The translations under genes were made by a program, and so were the position numbers. This document shows positions 16,900 through 25,387 of a stretch of DNA of 64,000 nt, in pieces; positions within the stretch are counted from its first letter, which is position 1, and every line of letters begins with the position of its first letter. Source of the stretch: Caballeronia udeis (lineage in GTDB: Bacteria > Pseudomonadota > Gammaproteobacteria > Burkholderiales > Burkholderiaceae). The notes under the pieces were generated by a model, which was not told the origin of the DNA, did not search any database, and saw only the letters and a program-made list of their open reading frames with translations. The stretch covers positions 20,208 through 84,207 of the forward strand of contig NZ_FCOK02000038.1 in NCBI RefSeq assembly GCF_001544555.2. Reading direction: 5' to 3'.

Positions 16900-18822
16900 T
16901 TAGCGCGTCGGCAAAACGCCGCTTCTACCGTTCGCGAACGGACCGTGACGCCGGGCCTTCACGTAAAGAAGCGTGGTGGAGAGGTTGGCGTGGCCGAGAC
17001 GAAGCTGGATCTCGCGGTAATCCGCGCCGCTTTCGAGTGCGTGATGCGAGTGGGTGTGACGGACCCAATGGGTGCTCGCATTGGAACGAGCGCGGCCGCC
17101 GACCGGATTTTGCGGGGTTGAAAGCAGTGCCGCCCACGAAAAGAGCCGGCGAAATACCTGCCCCATACCGTCGGGCGTCAATGAATTGCCGGTGCGGAAA
17201 TGCGTAAGGAGTGGGGTGTCGGCGGGACAAACGCCAGGATCCCCGGGCAAACCGCGGGCGCGCAGGCTCTCCTCAACCAACTCCATGACGGCTTGCGGAA
17301 CTGGAATAGTCCGCGTCGCGCCGCCTTTTCCGGGAATAGCCAGGTGCCAGCCATTAGCCGGTGCGCCTCCAAGTCTGGACTGGATAAGCCAGCTGGTTGT
17401 TGCACGCGCTAATTCCTCACGCCGGAGTCCGGTCGAATAGGCCAGGTTCAGCGCCAGATAGTCGCGCAACTCCCTTTGGGAATACTGGACGCGACAGGCC
17501 GCCTGGACCACGTTTTGCCATTGCCCGTGGTCGAGCGAGCGCCCTGAAACATCGATGCGCGGGCCAATTGCCACCGCCGGGGCATTCGAAAACGGGTTGC
17601 GCACCCAGTAGTTCTGCTCGACCAGCCACTGGCCCATTGCGTGAAGAATCGCCCGCGCGGTTTCCCTGCTGCGGTTGGAGAGAGCGCCAACAAACGGCCT
17701 CCAATCCGGGTGATTTCGCTCGATTTTCGCGCGTCCGACCCAGCGGGCCGCAGGCTGGGGATCGGCAAGAAACGTCCCGATGTACTCCGCGCAGTCCGCA
17801 CTATCCAGCGACGACAGTGCCCTTTTCCTTTCATTGATGGCCCACAAAAGCAGCCGTTCGGCTTCCCGCCGATAGGCCCGGACGGTATGCGCACTGTGTT
17901 GCCGCGCGGCAAGCCACGCATCGATTGCCTGCAAATCCGTGTGCATCGAGCACGGTAAAGCAGGGTTTTGGAGCCGGTTGGTACCGGTCGATCCGTCTAT
18001 TTCCGTGGGTACATCTAGTGATTCGATAGGGACGATGCCGCTCTGGCGCGGCCGCACGAGCGCAGGATCGTTGCCGGACAAGCGCCGGCGCGGGGTGAGC
18101 GCGCGTTTTGACAGCATATGAAGCAGTGAATCGGCGTGCAGGGCAAGCCATTCAACTATGCGGCGCGCCGCCTTCGGGCCGACGCGTGTCACGCTCGCAT
18201 ACCAGCGGTGGCCGCGCCGCTCGATGAAACCCAGAAGGTCACCAAGCGTATGGATGCCGGTGTTCTGAAGACGGCGGGCAATTGAGGGTTCGAGCCAGCT
18301 TGCAACGGGGTGATCCGGCCGGGGCGCCTGGACCAGACTGGCTTCCATGCGCGCGAGGGCGTCGACCTGACGCCGGCGCAGGCGCGCATTTCGAGTTGTA
18401 CGCCGGTCAACGCTCGAGGTGTTTTCCTGGGGAAATTCCGCCCTATAAAGCTCCAGAAGTTCGGCTTCGCTATGGAAACCGTCTGGATCGACTGATTCTC
18501 GATACGCCTCCAGCGTAGGCATCTCGCTGGCTGCCAGCCGCTGTGCTTCAGGAATGCTCCCCGGTCTCAGGCGTAAAAGATGTGTGGCTTCAACATCACG
18601 CGTGCGGCGTGCAGCGCCCGAGAGGGTGTCGCGCAACAGCCCGATCAGACGCCGGGTAGCGCGCACGTCGGTGGTGGCGTCGCCGTAGGTCGCGTGCAAT
18701 TGCTCGACCGAAACGCCGTCCAGGTATCCGCGATATAGCGCGAAATGTTCACGAGTGAGCCGCTTGATGGACGCGCGGTTCTCGGGGTTGCGAACGGATG
18801 ACGTTGGTGAAGCAGCCGGCAT
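16900..18822 (-). CDS. Large tyrosine recombinase (integrase) with helix-hairpin-helix N-terminal extension
   Basis: The protein is 640 residues, about twice the usual integrase length. The C-terminal catalytic domain has the first Arg in YSTGLRREELARA (~464), the beta-hairpin Lys in GKGGATRT, HWVRHTHSHH (HxxR, ~590), LGHANLSTT and the nucleophile Tyr in LLYVKAR (~618). A SAM-like core-binding domain is at about 295-440. Before it lies a unique region with a helix-hairpin-helix-like stretch (HTLGDLLGFIERRG...VGPKAARRIVEWL). Integrases of this type sit next to parAB on many Burkholderiaceae secondary replicons and may resolve dimers rather than integrate phage. No attachment duplications were found nearby. 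Confidence 0.88.
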   Translation of the reverse strand: MPAASPTSSVRNPENRASIKRLTREHFALYRGYLDGVSVEQLHATYGDATTDVRATRRLIGLLRDTLSGAARRTRDVEATHLLRLRPGSIPEAQRLAASEMPTLEAYRESVDPDGFHSEAELLELYRAEFPQENTSSVDRRTTRNARLRRRQVDALARMEASLVQAPRPDHPVASWLEPSIARRLQNTGIHTLGDLLGFIERRGHRWYASVTRVGPKAARRIVEWLALHADSLLHMLSKRALTPRRRLSGNDPALVRPRQSGIVPIESLDVPTEIDGSTGTNRLQNPALPCSMHTDLQAIDAWLAARQHSAHTVRAYRREAERLLLWAINERKRALSSLDSADCAEYIGTFLADPQPAARWVGRAKIERNHPDWRPFVGALSNRSRETARAILHAMGQWLVEQNYWVRNPFSNAPAVAIGPRIDVSGRSLDHGQWQNVVQAACRVQYSQRELRDYLALNLAYSTGLRREELARATTSWLIQSRLGGAPANGWHLAIPGKGGATRTIPVPQAVMELVEESLRARGLPGDPGVCPADTPLLTHFRTGNSLTPDGMGQVFRRLFSWAALLSTPQNPVGGRARSNASTHWVRHTHSHHALESGADYREIQLRLGHANLSTTLLYVKARRHGPFANGRSGVLPTR

Positions 18823-19190
18823 GAGTTATTTATGCTTTGGTTTCAATAGCTTGGAGGAAGGCTACCAGCGTGTAGGCGGTTTGACAACAAAAAACGCTAC
18901 ATCTGATAAGTATACGAACACGCCGAACACTCGCCAATGCCAATAGCGATGCAAACAGGGAGGAGATGAAATTCGAAGCGCCGACGTTCGCACACTAGAT
19001 GAAACAGCATCGAGTGACGATGCTGACTGATGATGGGTGTCCGGTTTGACGGGAGAGGGCAATGCTCCTTGAACCCGCACCGAGGAAAACATTCGCGTTG
19101 ATAGGGCCTGGAATGCCGAGCTAACCAGACGTACCGGTTCCAGTCACGGACCGGCACGCCTCATCGCTACAAGAAAAGAACATCCGCGTT
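18823..19190. other. Non-coding gap with an 8-bp-arm palindrome beside the integrase
   Basis: The gap lies upstream of the integrase and downstream of the qorB-like gene. CAGCATCG (19005-19012) and CGATGCTG (19018-19025) form a perfect inverted repeat with a five-base centre, about the layout of a recombinase core site, although the arms are short. No gene is recognisable here. Confidence 0.4.
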
Positions 19191-20045
19191 TTACGCAGCG
19201 AGCGCTTCGGCAACCACGGTAGCCAATGGCGTGGTCGGCCGGCCGAGGAGTTGGCTCAACTGATGACCGTCGTCGAAGAGTGCGCCTTTCGATGTAGCCG
19301 TATCCGAGTCCGATAGGAGCGCAGCCAGGAATTCCGGTAACCCCACGCTGATCAGCGCGGCCTTATAGTCCGCCTCGGAGAGATTTTGATACTCGACCTC
19401 CTTGCCCGACTGCCGCGTCACTTCGGCAGCGAGGTCGGCGAGGGTGTAAGCGGTATCGCCCGCCAGTTCATAAATGCGGCCCGCTTGGGCGTTGCCTGTC
19501 ATTACCCGTGCCGCGGCTTCCGCGTAGTCCGCCCGCGCAGCCGATGAAATCCTGCCGTCGCCCGCACTGCCGCGGATCGCGCCGTGTTCAAGCGCAGGGG
19601 CGAGGCTGCGGAGGTAGTTCTCGGTGTACCAGCCGTTACGTAGCAAAACGAACGGCACGCCCGATACACGCAGTGCGTCTTCCGTCTCGCGATGTTCATC
19701 GGCTAGTCCGAGCGGCGACGTATCGGCGCGCAGCACGCTGGTATAGCCGATCAGTTGAACGCCATTACGCTTCGCGGCGTCGATTGCGGCGCGATGCTGA
19801 ACCCCGCGCCGGCCCATCTCACTCGATGAAATCAGCAGCAACTTATCAGCGCCCTTGAATGCGGTCTCGAGCGTGGCGGGTTCGTTGTAGTCCGCGCGCC
19901 GGACTTGCACGCCCAGTGCGGCGAGGTCCGCTGCCTTCTCCGGACTGCGTACCGCGGCAACAATCTCACTTGCCGATTGAGTCTTCAACAACGCTTTGAT
20001 AACAAGCCGGCCAAGTTGGCCGGTGGCTCCGGTAACGACGATCAT
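19191..20045 (-). CDS. qorB: NmrA-type NAD(P)H:quinone oxidoreductase, QorB-like
   Basis: The start is the ATG at 20045, preceded by GGAG; the longer frame upstream crosses the promoter of the divergent regulator. The 284-residue protein (E. coli QorB/YtfG has 286) begins with VVTGATGQLG, the atypical Rossmann glycine motif of the NmrA/SDR_a5 group. It continues with the family segment LLLISSSEMGRRGVQHRAAIDAA and LLRNGWYTENY. It probably reduces quinones or senses NADP(H) in the cytoplasm. It is divergent from an HxlR regulator exactly as ytfG/ytfH in E. coli, and is most likely controlled by it. Confidence 0.88.
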   Translation of the reverse strand: MIVVTGATGQLGRLVIKALLKTQSASEIVAAVRSPEKAADLAALGVQVRRADYNEPATLETAFKGADKLLLISSSEMGRRGVQHRAAIDAAKRNGVQLIGYTSVLRADTSPLGLADEHRETEDALRVSGVPFVLLRNGWYTENYLRSLAPALEHGAIRGSAGDGRISSAARADYAEAAARVMTGNAQAGRIYELAGDTAYTLADLAAEVTRQSGKEVEYQNLSEADYKAALISVGLPEFLAALLSDSDTATSKGALFDDGHQLSQLLGRPTTPLATVVAEALAA

Positions 20046-20097
20046 GATCAAACTCCTGGGGTAAATGCGACTGAAGCCGTACCGTATCGGATAAACT

Positions 20098-20130
20098 AAC
20101 TTTTCGTAAGTACGTACGCCGAGGTAAGTA
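20098..20130. promoter_or_regulatory. Divergent operator between qorB-like gene and HxlR regulator
   Basis: ACTT-N5-AAGT (20099-20111), the palindrome GTACGTAC (20110-20117), and GTAAGTA repeated at 20106-20112 and 20124-20130 are packed into the 88-base divergent gap. HxlR dimers typically bind such short inverted repeats, and the position covers both promoters. Confidence 0.5.
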
Positions 20131-20133
20131 TCC

Positions 20134-20535
20134 ATGGACTCAAATGTTGATTTGCCCCGCGACGGCGTGCCGTTGTCGGATCTGTTGCGTCGCGGTGAAT
20201 TGCTGTCGGCGGACTGTCCGTCGCGGGAAGTGCTCAAGCACGTGACCAGCCGGTGGGGTGTTCTTGTTTTGATGGTGTTGCTGGATCAGACCTGCCGTTT
20301 CAGCGATCTGCGCCGCAGGGTGGACGGCGTGAGCGAAAAGATGCTCGCGCAGACGCTGCAATGGCTTGCAGCCGATGGCTTCGTGACACGCACCGTGTAT
20401 GACGAAGTGCCGCCGCATGTGGACTATCGGCTGACACCGCTGGGAGAAGAGGTTGCGCGCCAAGTGACGTCGCTGGCGGACTGGATCGAGACGAATCTAT
20501 CGCGCATCCTGAGTGCGCGGACGGTGGACGCGTAG
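20134..20535 (+). CDS. HxlR-family (YtfH/QorR-like) transcriptional regulator
   Basis: The protein has 133 residues with the compact HxlR winged helix. CPSREVLKHVTSRWGVLVLMVLL opens the domain, including the conserved N-terminal Cys often used as a redox sensor. FSDLRRRVDGVSEKMLAQTLQ is the recognition helix and VDYRLTPLGEEV the wing. The single early cysteine is at about residue 28 (LSADCPSREV). Family members such as YtfH/QorR respond to oxidants or electrophilic quinones, which fits its divergent quinone reductase partner. Confidence 0.9.
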   Translation: MDSNVDLPRDGVPLSDLLRRGELLSADCPSREVLKHVTSRWGVLVLMVLLDQTCRFSDLRRRVDGVSEKMLAQTLQWLAADGFVTRTVYDEVPPHVDYRLTPLGEEVARQVTSLADWIETNLSRILSARTVDA

Positions 20536-20634
20536 GGGAGAGGGCCTGATTGGCGACTTCGCGCGGCGCAGAAGCGTACGTTGCAGCAGCTGAAGGTGCT
20601 CGCAGCGCTTCAGGACATCCTCAAGGCGCTCGCC

Positions 20635-21558
20635 TCAAGGCGCTCCCAGTACCCGGCCGTTGACCTTTTCCCCGTACATCGAATTGGGTGCGCCGTGGTA
20701 CTTCGCCCGGGTCGCTTCGACAGAACCGGTGAAGCGGGGATCCTGCGGGCGCTCCTGACTATCCATGAACGTTGCGACGTCCCACGCTTGCTGGTCGGTG
20801 AGCGTATTGCCCAAACCCAGCGGCATGTTCGCCTTGATGAACCCTGCGGCGTTTTGAATATCGCCCATGCCGGCGCCCCAGTTGAAAGAGTGCGCACCCC
20901 AAAGAGCCGGAAAGACGGCCTTGCCTCCACTCGACTGTCCCTGGCCATCCGCTGCGTGGCACAACGCGCAGTGTTGCGTGTAGACCTGGCTGCCGCGCGT
21001 GTAGTCCGCTTTCAGCGCCGGCGGCGGAAGCTTGGGGTATCCCTGCCCAGGAAGCTTTTCCCCTACCGGAGCGCCTTTTGCCAGCCAGAAGGCGTAAGTC
21101 TCGAGTGCGACGAGCACGGGGTCGCCAAGCGGCGGCGCCTTGCCGTTCATGCTGTAGCGGAAGCATCCCTGCATTCGTTCGGCAAATGAATTGACGTGCC
21201 CGTTCTTGCTTCTATACGCCGGGTACAACAGATACGCTGCCCAGAGCGGGCTTGAGTTAGGCTTGCGACCCGCATCCAGATGGCAGCTTGCGCAGTTCAA
21301 CGAGTTGCCGACGTACTTCCCCGCAAACTCCTGCGTGTGAGTAAAAATCTGCTCGCCTAACTTGATCGATTTACCAAAGTCGTCTGTTGGCATCGATGCT
21401 TCCGCGGGAGGCGCGAACACCTTCACATCCGATGGCGTGGAGTTTGGCGCCGATCCTTCGGCCGCGTACGTGATGCCGTCTGTTGTACCGGTTACACCGG
21501 CTGCCACGACGAACAACCCGGCGAGCATTCCCCGAGAGATCCTGGATTGACCGATCAT
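20635..21558 (-). CDS. tsdA: Thiosulfate dehydrogenase TsdA, di-heme cytochrome c
   Basis: The 307-residue periplasmic protein has a signal peptide ending near AEG and two heme c sites: CASCH at about 87 and CALCH at about 197. Between them lies GCFRYSMNGK, whose cysteine is the unusual axial ligand of the active-site heme and the best family marker for TsdA. It converts two thiosulfates to tetrathionate, or the reverse. The start overlaps the stop of tsdB by four bases (ATGA), so electrons probably pass to TsdB. It is the last gene of the sulfur operon reading from 24755. Confidence 0.9.
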   Translation of the reverse strand: MIGQSRISRGMLAGLFVVAAGVTGTTDGITYAAEGSAPNSTPSDVKVFAPPAEASMPTDDFGKSIKLGEQIFTHTQEFAGKYVGNSLNCASCHLDAGRKPNSSPLWAAYLLYPAYRSKNGHVNSFAERMQGCFRYSMNGKAPPLGDPVLVALETYAFWLAKGAPVGEKLPGQGYPKLPPPALKADYTRGSQVYTQHCALCHAADGQGQSSGGKAVFPALWGAHSFNWGAGMGDIQNAAGFIKANMPLGLGNTLTDQQAWDVATFMDSQERPQDPRFTGSVEATRAKYHGAPNSMYGEKVNGRVLGAP

Positions 21559-22265
21559 TGTTTGCTCCCGGCAGGCGCCGCGTTGCCAGAGGATCCGGCA
21601 TTGCCCGCGTAGTAGGCGGCTACCGCCGAGATATCCGTATCGGAGAGCTTGCTCACGATAACCGGCATCAGCGCCATTGGACCGGGCGGCCGGGTGCCCT
21701 TCTTCCATCCGTGCAGTTGGCTTTCTATGTACGCTGCCGGCTGGCCCGCCAGCGGTGGAAATGTCGCGCCTACCCCAATGCCGCCAGGGCCGTGGCATTG
21801 GGCGCACGCGGGAAGGCCCTGACTCCATCGTCCGCGGGTGGCGATCCACGCACCGGCGTCCGACGGTCTGATCGAGTTGCTGTCATCGGCTTTTATGCCC
21901 GCGGGCGGTGGCAGGGAACTGAAGTAAAGTGCGACCGCGCTGCGTCCATTCGACGACAACAGCTTCGCGAACGGTTGCATGATGGTGCTCTGGCGTTCTC
22001 CATTGGCGAACCTCGATAACTGTTCGGAAAGGTAGGCAGCGTTGACCCCGGCAAGCCGGGGAAAGCCCGCCGCTGCGTTGCCTTCGCCTTTCGCTCCGTG
22101 ACAGCTGATGCACGCGGCGACACCCTTCGCCGTTCCCTGCGTGGCGATCGTTTTCCCGACCATCATGTCGTCAGCCCGGGCGCTTGCTGTCATCCCCAAG
22201 GCAACCGCGGCAACACACGCGGCAAGCACGGATCGTGATGACATATTTCCGACTGCAGCGCTCAT
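21555..22265 (-). CDS. tsdB: TsdB-like di-heme cytochrome c4-type electron acceptor
   Basis: The protein has 236 residues with a signal peptide and two homologous cytochrome c domains, each with a CxxCH heme site (CISCH near 52, CAQCH near 153) and a downstream Met ligand in the family position. This tandem arrangement is that of cytochrome c4 and of TsdB, the electron acceptor of TsdA. Translational coupling to tsdA makes TsdB much more likely than a generic c4. It would carry electrons from thiosulfate oxidation to the terminal oxidase. Confidence 0.87.
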   Translation of the reverse strand: MSAAVGNMSSRSVLAACVAAVALGMTASARADDMMVGKTIATQGTAKGVAACISCHGAKGEGNAAAGFPRLAGVNAAYLSEQLSRFANGERQSTIMQPFAKLLSSNGRSAVALYFSSLPPPAGIKADDSNSIRPSDAGAWIATRGRWSQGLPACAQCHGPGGIGVGATFPPLAGQPAAYIESQLHGWKKGTRPPGPMALMPVIVSKLSDTDISAVAAYYAGNAGSSGNAAPAGSKQ

Positions 22266-22687
22266 GGAGTCTCCTGTCGAGCGTGATGTTCCGTTTCCGT
22301 GGATCGGAAATCTTGGGACGAGCGTGCTTCAGCTATTGGGCGAGTTTTCTTTTCCCGCCTCGTATTTGCCGAAGCCGTATTGCTTGAAAATCTGAAACGC
22401 GGCGGGCGATCACTTCCGACAAGGCCTCGTGATCCCATTGGTCCGGCCGCTCCAGAACCGAGGTCGCGAATATCGAACATCTTGAGGAAGTGGTCCAGGA
22501 AGTCGGGGAAAAAGCGAATGACAAACGACAAGCGCGCAACGAGCAACCCGACCCAGACGCTGGTGACGAGTACTCGTTGAAGCTTCTGCTCGCCATGACT
22601 CGAGAATTGCGCAACAGCCAACGCCACTGCAACGCTGAACAAGAAAATCAGCGGGTGCTGGGGTAACGCAATCGGGCCTATGTTCAA
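22262..22687 (-). pseudogene. Decayed Lgt-like membrane protein (N-terminal part of a TlpA-associated family)
   Basis: The first ~75 residues (NIGPIALPQHPLIFLFSVAV..., then VGLLVARLSFVIRF and KMFDIRD) match the N-terminus of the Lgt-like membrane module often fused to a TlpA thioredoxin in Betaproteobacteria. After DIRD the frame turns into low-complexity Arg/Ser-rich sequence, and no thioredoxin CxxC follows. Other frames read more sensibly there (EALSEVIARRVSDF in one, FKQYGFGKYEAGKENS in another), pointing to a deletion plus frameshift. The start would be a TTG at 22687 after AGGGG. It sits inside the sulfur operon, between the DsrE gene and tsdB. Confidence 0.6.
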
Positions 22688-22711
22688 TTTCAACCCCTTG
22701 CTTCTTGCCGT

Positions 22712-23203
22712 CTATAGCGGCATCAAGCTGTATCCGTCGTGTTGCAAGACAGTAATGGTCGTGAGCGCAGAGAGCGAGCGCGTCACGCCTGGAAGAAGTC
22801 CGTCCTGGGAAAAACCATTGACGATCAGCGCTTGCGCGCAAACCGATACTTCAACGCCCGCGACTTGCAGCGCAGCAATGAGACTTGCATTGGCGTTGGG
22901 CCGTCGGTCGTGGGTCTGGTGTTGCGCGTCGTTCAACACAATCGATGTTGCCTCGCCGTGGATAACAACGACACATCGAAGTCGATCGGGTGTCACGCCG
23001 GACAGGCTGTACAAGTTAACGGCTCGCGCGACGCGCTCGAGTCCTGTATTGGGAGCCTCGGGCTTTTTGCCCGGCGCGCTGAGCGAGAAGACAATCTTGT
23101 ATGTCGCGTGCGCGTCCGGAACATGGACCGCGCCCTCGGTCCAATGCGCTTTACCGAATTGCTCTATGACGGGACTTCGGGCAGTGGAGTGATCTTGCGT
23201 CAT
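22712..23203 (-). CDS. DsrE/DsrF-like sulfur-transfer protein
   Basis: The 163-residue protein has the alternating alpha/beta pattern of the DsrE fold: FSLSAPG..., RVARAVNLY, LRCVVVIHGEAT and ITVLQHDGYSLM. A conserved cysteine near residue 122 (GVEVSVCAQAL) is the expected persulfide carrier. Related proteins pass sulfane sulfur between rhodanese, TusA and oxidation enzymes. Its place in an operon with persulfide dioxygenase and thiosulfate dehydrogenase supports a sulfur-carrier role. An N-terminal extension of ~25 residues before the fold lacks a clear signal peptide. Confidence 0.8.
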   Translation of the reverse strand: MTQDHSTARSPVIEQFGKAHWTEGAVHVPDAHATYKIVFSLSAPGKKPEAPNTGLERVARAVNLYSLSGVTPDRLRCVVVIHGEATSIVLNDAQHQTHDRRPNANASLIAALQVAGVEVSVCAQALIVNGFSQDGLLPGVTRSLSALTTITVLQHDGYSLMPL

Positions 23204-23243
23204 GACTTGCCTGCATCGACTGAGGTGTCGAGTTGATCGAGAG

Positions 23244-24032
23244 TCATCGCGTCTGCCATGAGTGATAAAGCATGTAGGCCGCGACCGAGATGATCATCGC
23301 GGAGAAAACGCGGTTCAGCGCGCCGCGCTTGCGTGCAAGGCGGCTTGCCGCCTGGGTGCCCAGCAGGCCGCCAACTACGCCGCCGCCAACGAATTCCGCC
23401 GCCACCAGCCAGTCGACCTGGCCTGACAGCGAGTAGTTGATCGCTGTCGTCAATCCGAACGAACCTACTGCAAACAACGACGTGCCGATTGCATCGACGA
23501 TCTGCATTCGACCGGCGAACATCAGGCCCGGGACCACCAGAAAGCCCCCGCCGATTCCAAAAAATCCCGACAAGCTTCCTGCGCCCAATCCCGTTCCGCA
23601 CAAACGCGAATAGGGCGTCGGGTAAGCGCCGGCAGTGGCCGATGCCAATGGGCGTGGCCGGAGCATGAGGAAAGCGACAAAGCACATTAGAAACGCAAAA
23701 TAGGTCAGAAGCTTCTGACCATCGATCAGCTTGCCGACGGACGAGCCCAACGTTGCGCCAAGCACGCCGCTCGCCGCGAACGCGAAGGCCGGTCCCCACC
23801 GGACATGCCCGGCTCGCGCGTGCGGGATCATGTTGATGTAGGCGCTGGCCGCAACCGCTAACGCCGCGGTCCCGATCGCGATGTGCGGATTGTGAACCCC
23901 GACTACGTAGAGGATAAGCGGCACGGCGAGGATTGAACCGCCTCCGCCGACGAGGCCCAGCGAGAAGCTCACGAAACCGCCGCATAGCGCGGCGGCAATA
24001 CCTTGTGTCATGGGAGTGGAGGCAAGGACCAT
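23244..24032 (-). CDS. TauE/SafE-family sulfur-compound exporter
   Basis: The 262-residue membrane protein has about eight hydrophobic segments and the internal duplication typical of the family. Each half opens with a glycine-rich helix break: LGLVGGGGSILAVPLIL near residue 26 and SGFFGIGGGFLVVPGLM near 155. TauE/SafE proteins export sulfite, sulfoacetate or other anions. It begins 3 bases after the persulfide dioxygenase gene, so the likely cargo is the sulfite made by that enzyme. Confidence 0.9.
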   Translation of the reverse strand: MVLASTPMTQGIAAALCGGFVSFSLGLVGGGGSILAVPLILYVVGVHNPHIAIGTAALAVAASAYINMIPHARAGHVRWGPAFAFAASGVLGATLGSSVGKLIDGQKLLTYFAFLMCFVAFLMLRPRPLASATAGAYPTPYSRLCGTGLGAGSLSGFFGIGGGFLVVPGLMFAGRMQIVDAIGTSLFAVGSFGLTTAINYSLSGQVDWLVAAEFVGGGVVGGLLGTQAASRLARKRGALNRVFSAMIISVAAYMLYHSWQTR

Positions 24033-24035
24033 GGA

Positions 24036-24755
24036 TCAGCCCTGCTGTCTGGCAGGGGTGGATAGCTGACCGCAGTCCAGGTTCGCCGGTATGGCTACAT
24101 CCATCATCTTGGGGTTCGGAAGATTCAGGCTCTTCATGATTTCCACGTATTCGCTTTCGGTTTTCCCCGCCAGCCTCGGATTAAAGTGCTTCTCCTCGCC
24201 AATGCTCGACGCTGTCCATCCCTTGTAATCGTGAGCGGGATAGAGTGTGGTTGCGTCGGGCAGCTTGAACAGCTTGTTGACGATGGAATCCCATGACCGA
24301 TGCGCGTCGCCACCCTGAAAGTCCGTGCGCCCGCTGCCGCGAATGAGCAGGACATCGCCGCTGAAAACGGCTTGCGGTGCTAAAGGGTTCAGCACGAAGC
24401 TAAAGGACTCGTCGGTGTGTCCAGGCGTATAGAGCGCGCGTAGCGCGATGCCGTCGATACGCAGGATTTCGTCGTCACGCACATGCTGCGATACGCAATG
24501 CGCCTTCGACAATTCGCCCATAATCGTTGTGCAATGCGTGGCGTCTCGCAGGTCACCAAGCGCTGTGATGTGATCGGCGTGGGTGTGGGTGTCAATGGCG
24601 TGAACCAGGTGCAGATCCAACTGCTCGATCACCTTGAGATATTGCTCAAGCTGTTCCTTGACGGGGTCGATGATCACTGCCTCCCCGCCTGCCCGAGAGG
24701 CCAGCACATAGGTGTATGTGCTCGATTGAGTGTCGAAGAATTGCCGGAAAAGCAT
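24036..24755 (-). CDS. ETHE1-like persulfide dioxygenase (MBL fold)
   Basis: The protein has 239 residues of metallo-beta-lactamase fold. The metal motif THTHADH lies near residues 55-61, with later ligands in YTPGHTDES, FSGDVLLI and PAHDYKG. ETHE1/Blh-type enzymes use a single iron to oxidise glutathione persulfide to sulfite. The FNPRLAGK(T) segment near the C-terminus is characteristic of this group rather than of glyoxalase II. It is the first gene of the minus-strand sulfur operon and its promoter faces that of the YeeE pair across a palindrome. Confidence 0.9.
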   Translation of the reverse strand: MLFRQFFDTQSSTYTYVLASRAGGEAVIIDPVKEQLEQYLKVIEQLDLHLVHAIDTHTHADHITALGDLRDATHCTTIMGELSKAHCVSQHVRDDEILRIDGIALRALYTPGHTDESFSFVLNPLAPQAVFSGDVLLIRGSGRTDFQGGDAHRSWDSIVNKLFKLPDATTLYPAHDYKGWTASSIGEEKHFNPRLAGKTESEYVEIMKSLNLPNPKMMDVAIPANLDCGQLSTPARQQG

Positions 24756-24794
24756 TGCTTTATAACCTTGAAAAAATCGCTATATTACTTTTTC

Positions 24795-24822
24795 ATATAA
24801 GCTTATATTAATAGAGAATATA
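24795..24822. promoter_or_regulatory. AT-rich palindromic operator between the two sulfur operons
   Basis: ATATAAGCTTATAT (24795-24808) is a perfect palindrome followed by TAATAGAGAATATAG, in a ~60-base AT-rich island between the persulfide dioxygenase and YeeE genes. Persulfide-sensing ArsR-type repressors (BigR/SqrR) bind AT-rich palindromes of this sort before such genes. No such regulator gene is in the window. Confidence 0.55.
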
Positions 24823-24951
24823 GTATCGGGCGGCCGGAAAGTCAACGGGTGGAAGGCGTCATGGGCCGGGAATGCGGCTATCAGGATGGAAGATGACGCG
24901 AGCCGGCGTTGGTGAAACCTGCAACTGAAAACGAAGAAGGGACGACGAACG

Positions 24952-25386
24952 ATGATGGTTGACTGGGTGAATTTCACACCGATCAAGTCCCTGCTGGGAG
25001 GCGCGATGATCGGTTTGTCCGCGGCGCTTCTTATTCTCCTCAACGGACGTATTGCCGGGATAAGCGGGGTTCTTGGTGGCCTTCTGACCGCTGGCGGATG
25101 GCGCGATAGATGGAGAATTTCCTTCGTTGCAGGACTGGTTGCCGCGCCGGTGCTTTATGTTTTGACGAGACCGCTACCCCCGATCGTTATCCAGGCCAGC
25201 GTGCCGTTTCTTATCCTTGGCGGCTTGCTGGTCGGCTTTGGCGCACGCGCGGCAAGCGGCTGTACGAGTGGCCATGGCGTGTGCGGAATATCGCGAGGGT
25301 CGATCCGCTCGGTTGCAGCGACGTTGACATTCATGGCGGCGGGCTTCGTGACGGTCTTCGCTATCAGACATCTGTGGGGCGGCTAG
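24952..25386 (+). CDS. YeeE/YedE-family sulfur transporter, N-terminal half protein
   Basis: The protein has 144 residues with about four hydrophobic segments. The family motif GFGARAASGCTSGHGVCGISR (near residues 90-110) contains the conserved cysteines that relay thiosulfate or sulfide in YeeE. The next gene, two bases downstream, encodes the matching second half, so the two probably assemble into one channel-like transporter (PmpA/PmpB type). The adjacent divergent operon oxidises persulfide and thiosulfate, fitting import of sulfur species. Confidence 0.87.
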   Translation: MMVDWVNFTPIKSLLGGAMIGLSAALLILLNGRIAGISGVLGGLLTAGGWRDRWRISFVAGLVAAPVLYVLTRPLPPIVIQASVPFLILGGLLVGFGARAASGCTSGHGVCGISRGSIRSVAATLTFMAAGFVTVFAIRHLWGG

Positions 25387-25387
25387 C

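Noticed and set aside
22262..22687. Intact small membrane protein
   Set aside because: Starts with TTG, loses family similarity midway and ends in Arg/Ser-rich low-complexity sequence, so decay is more likely.
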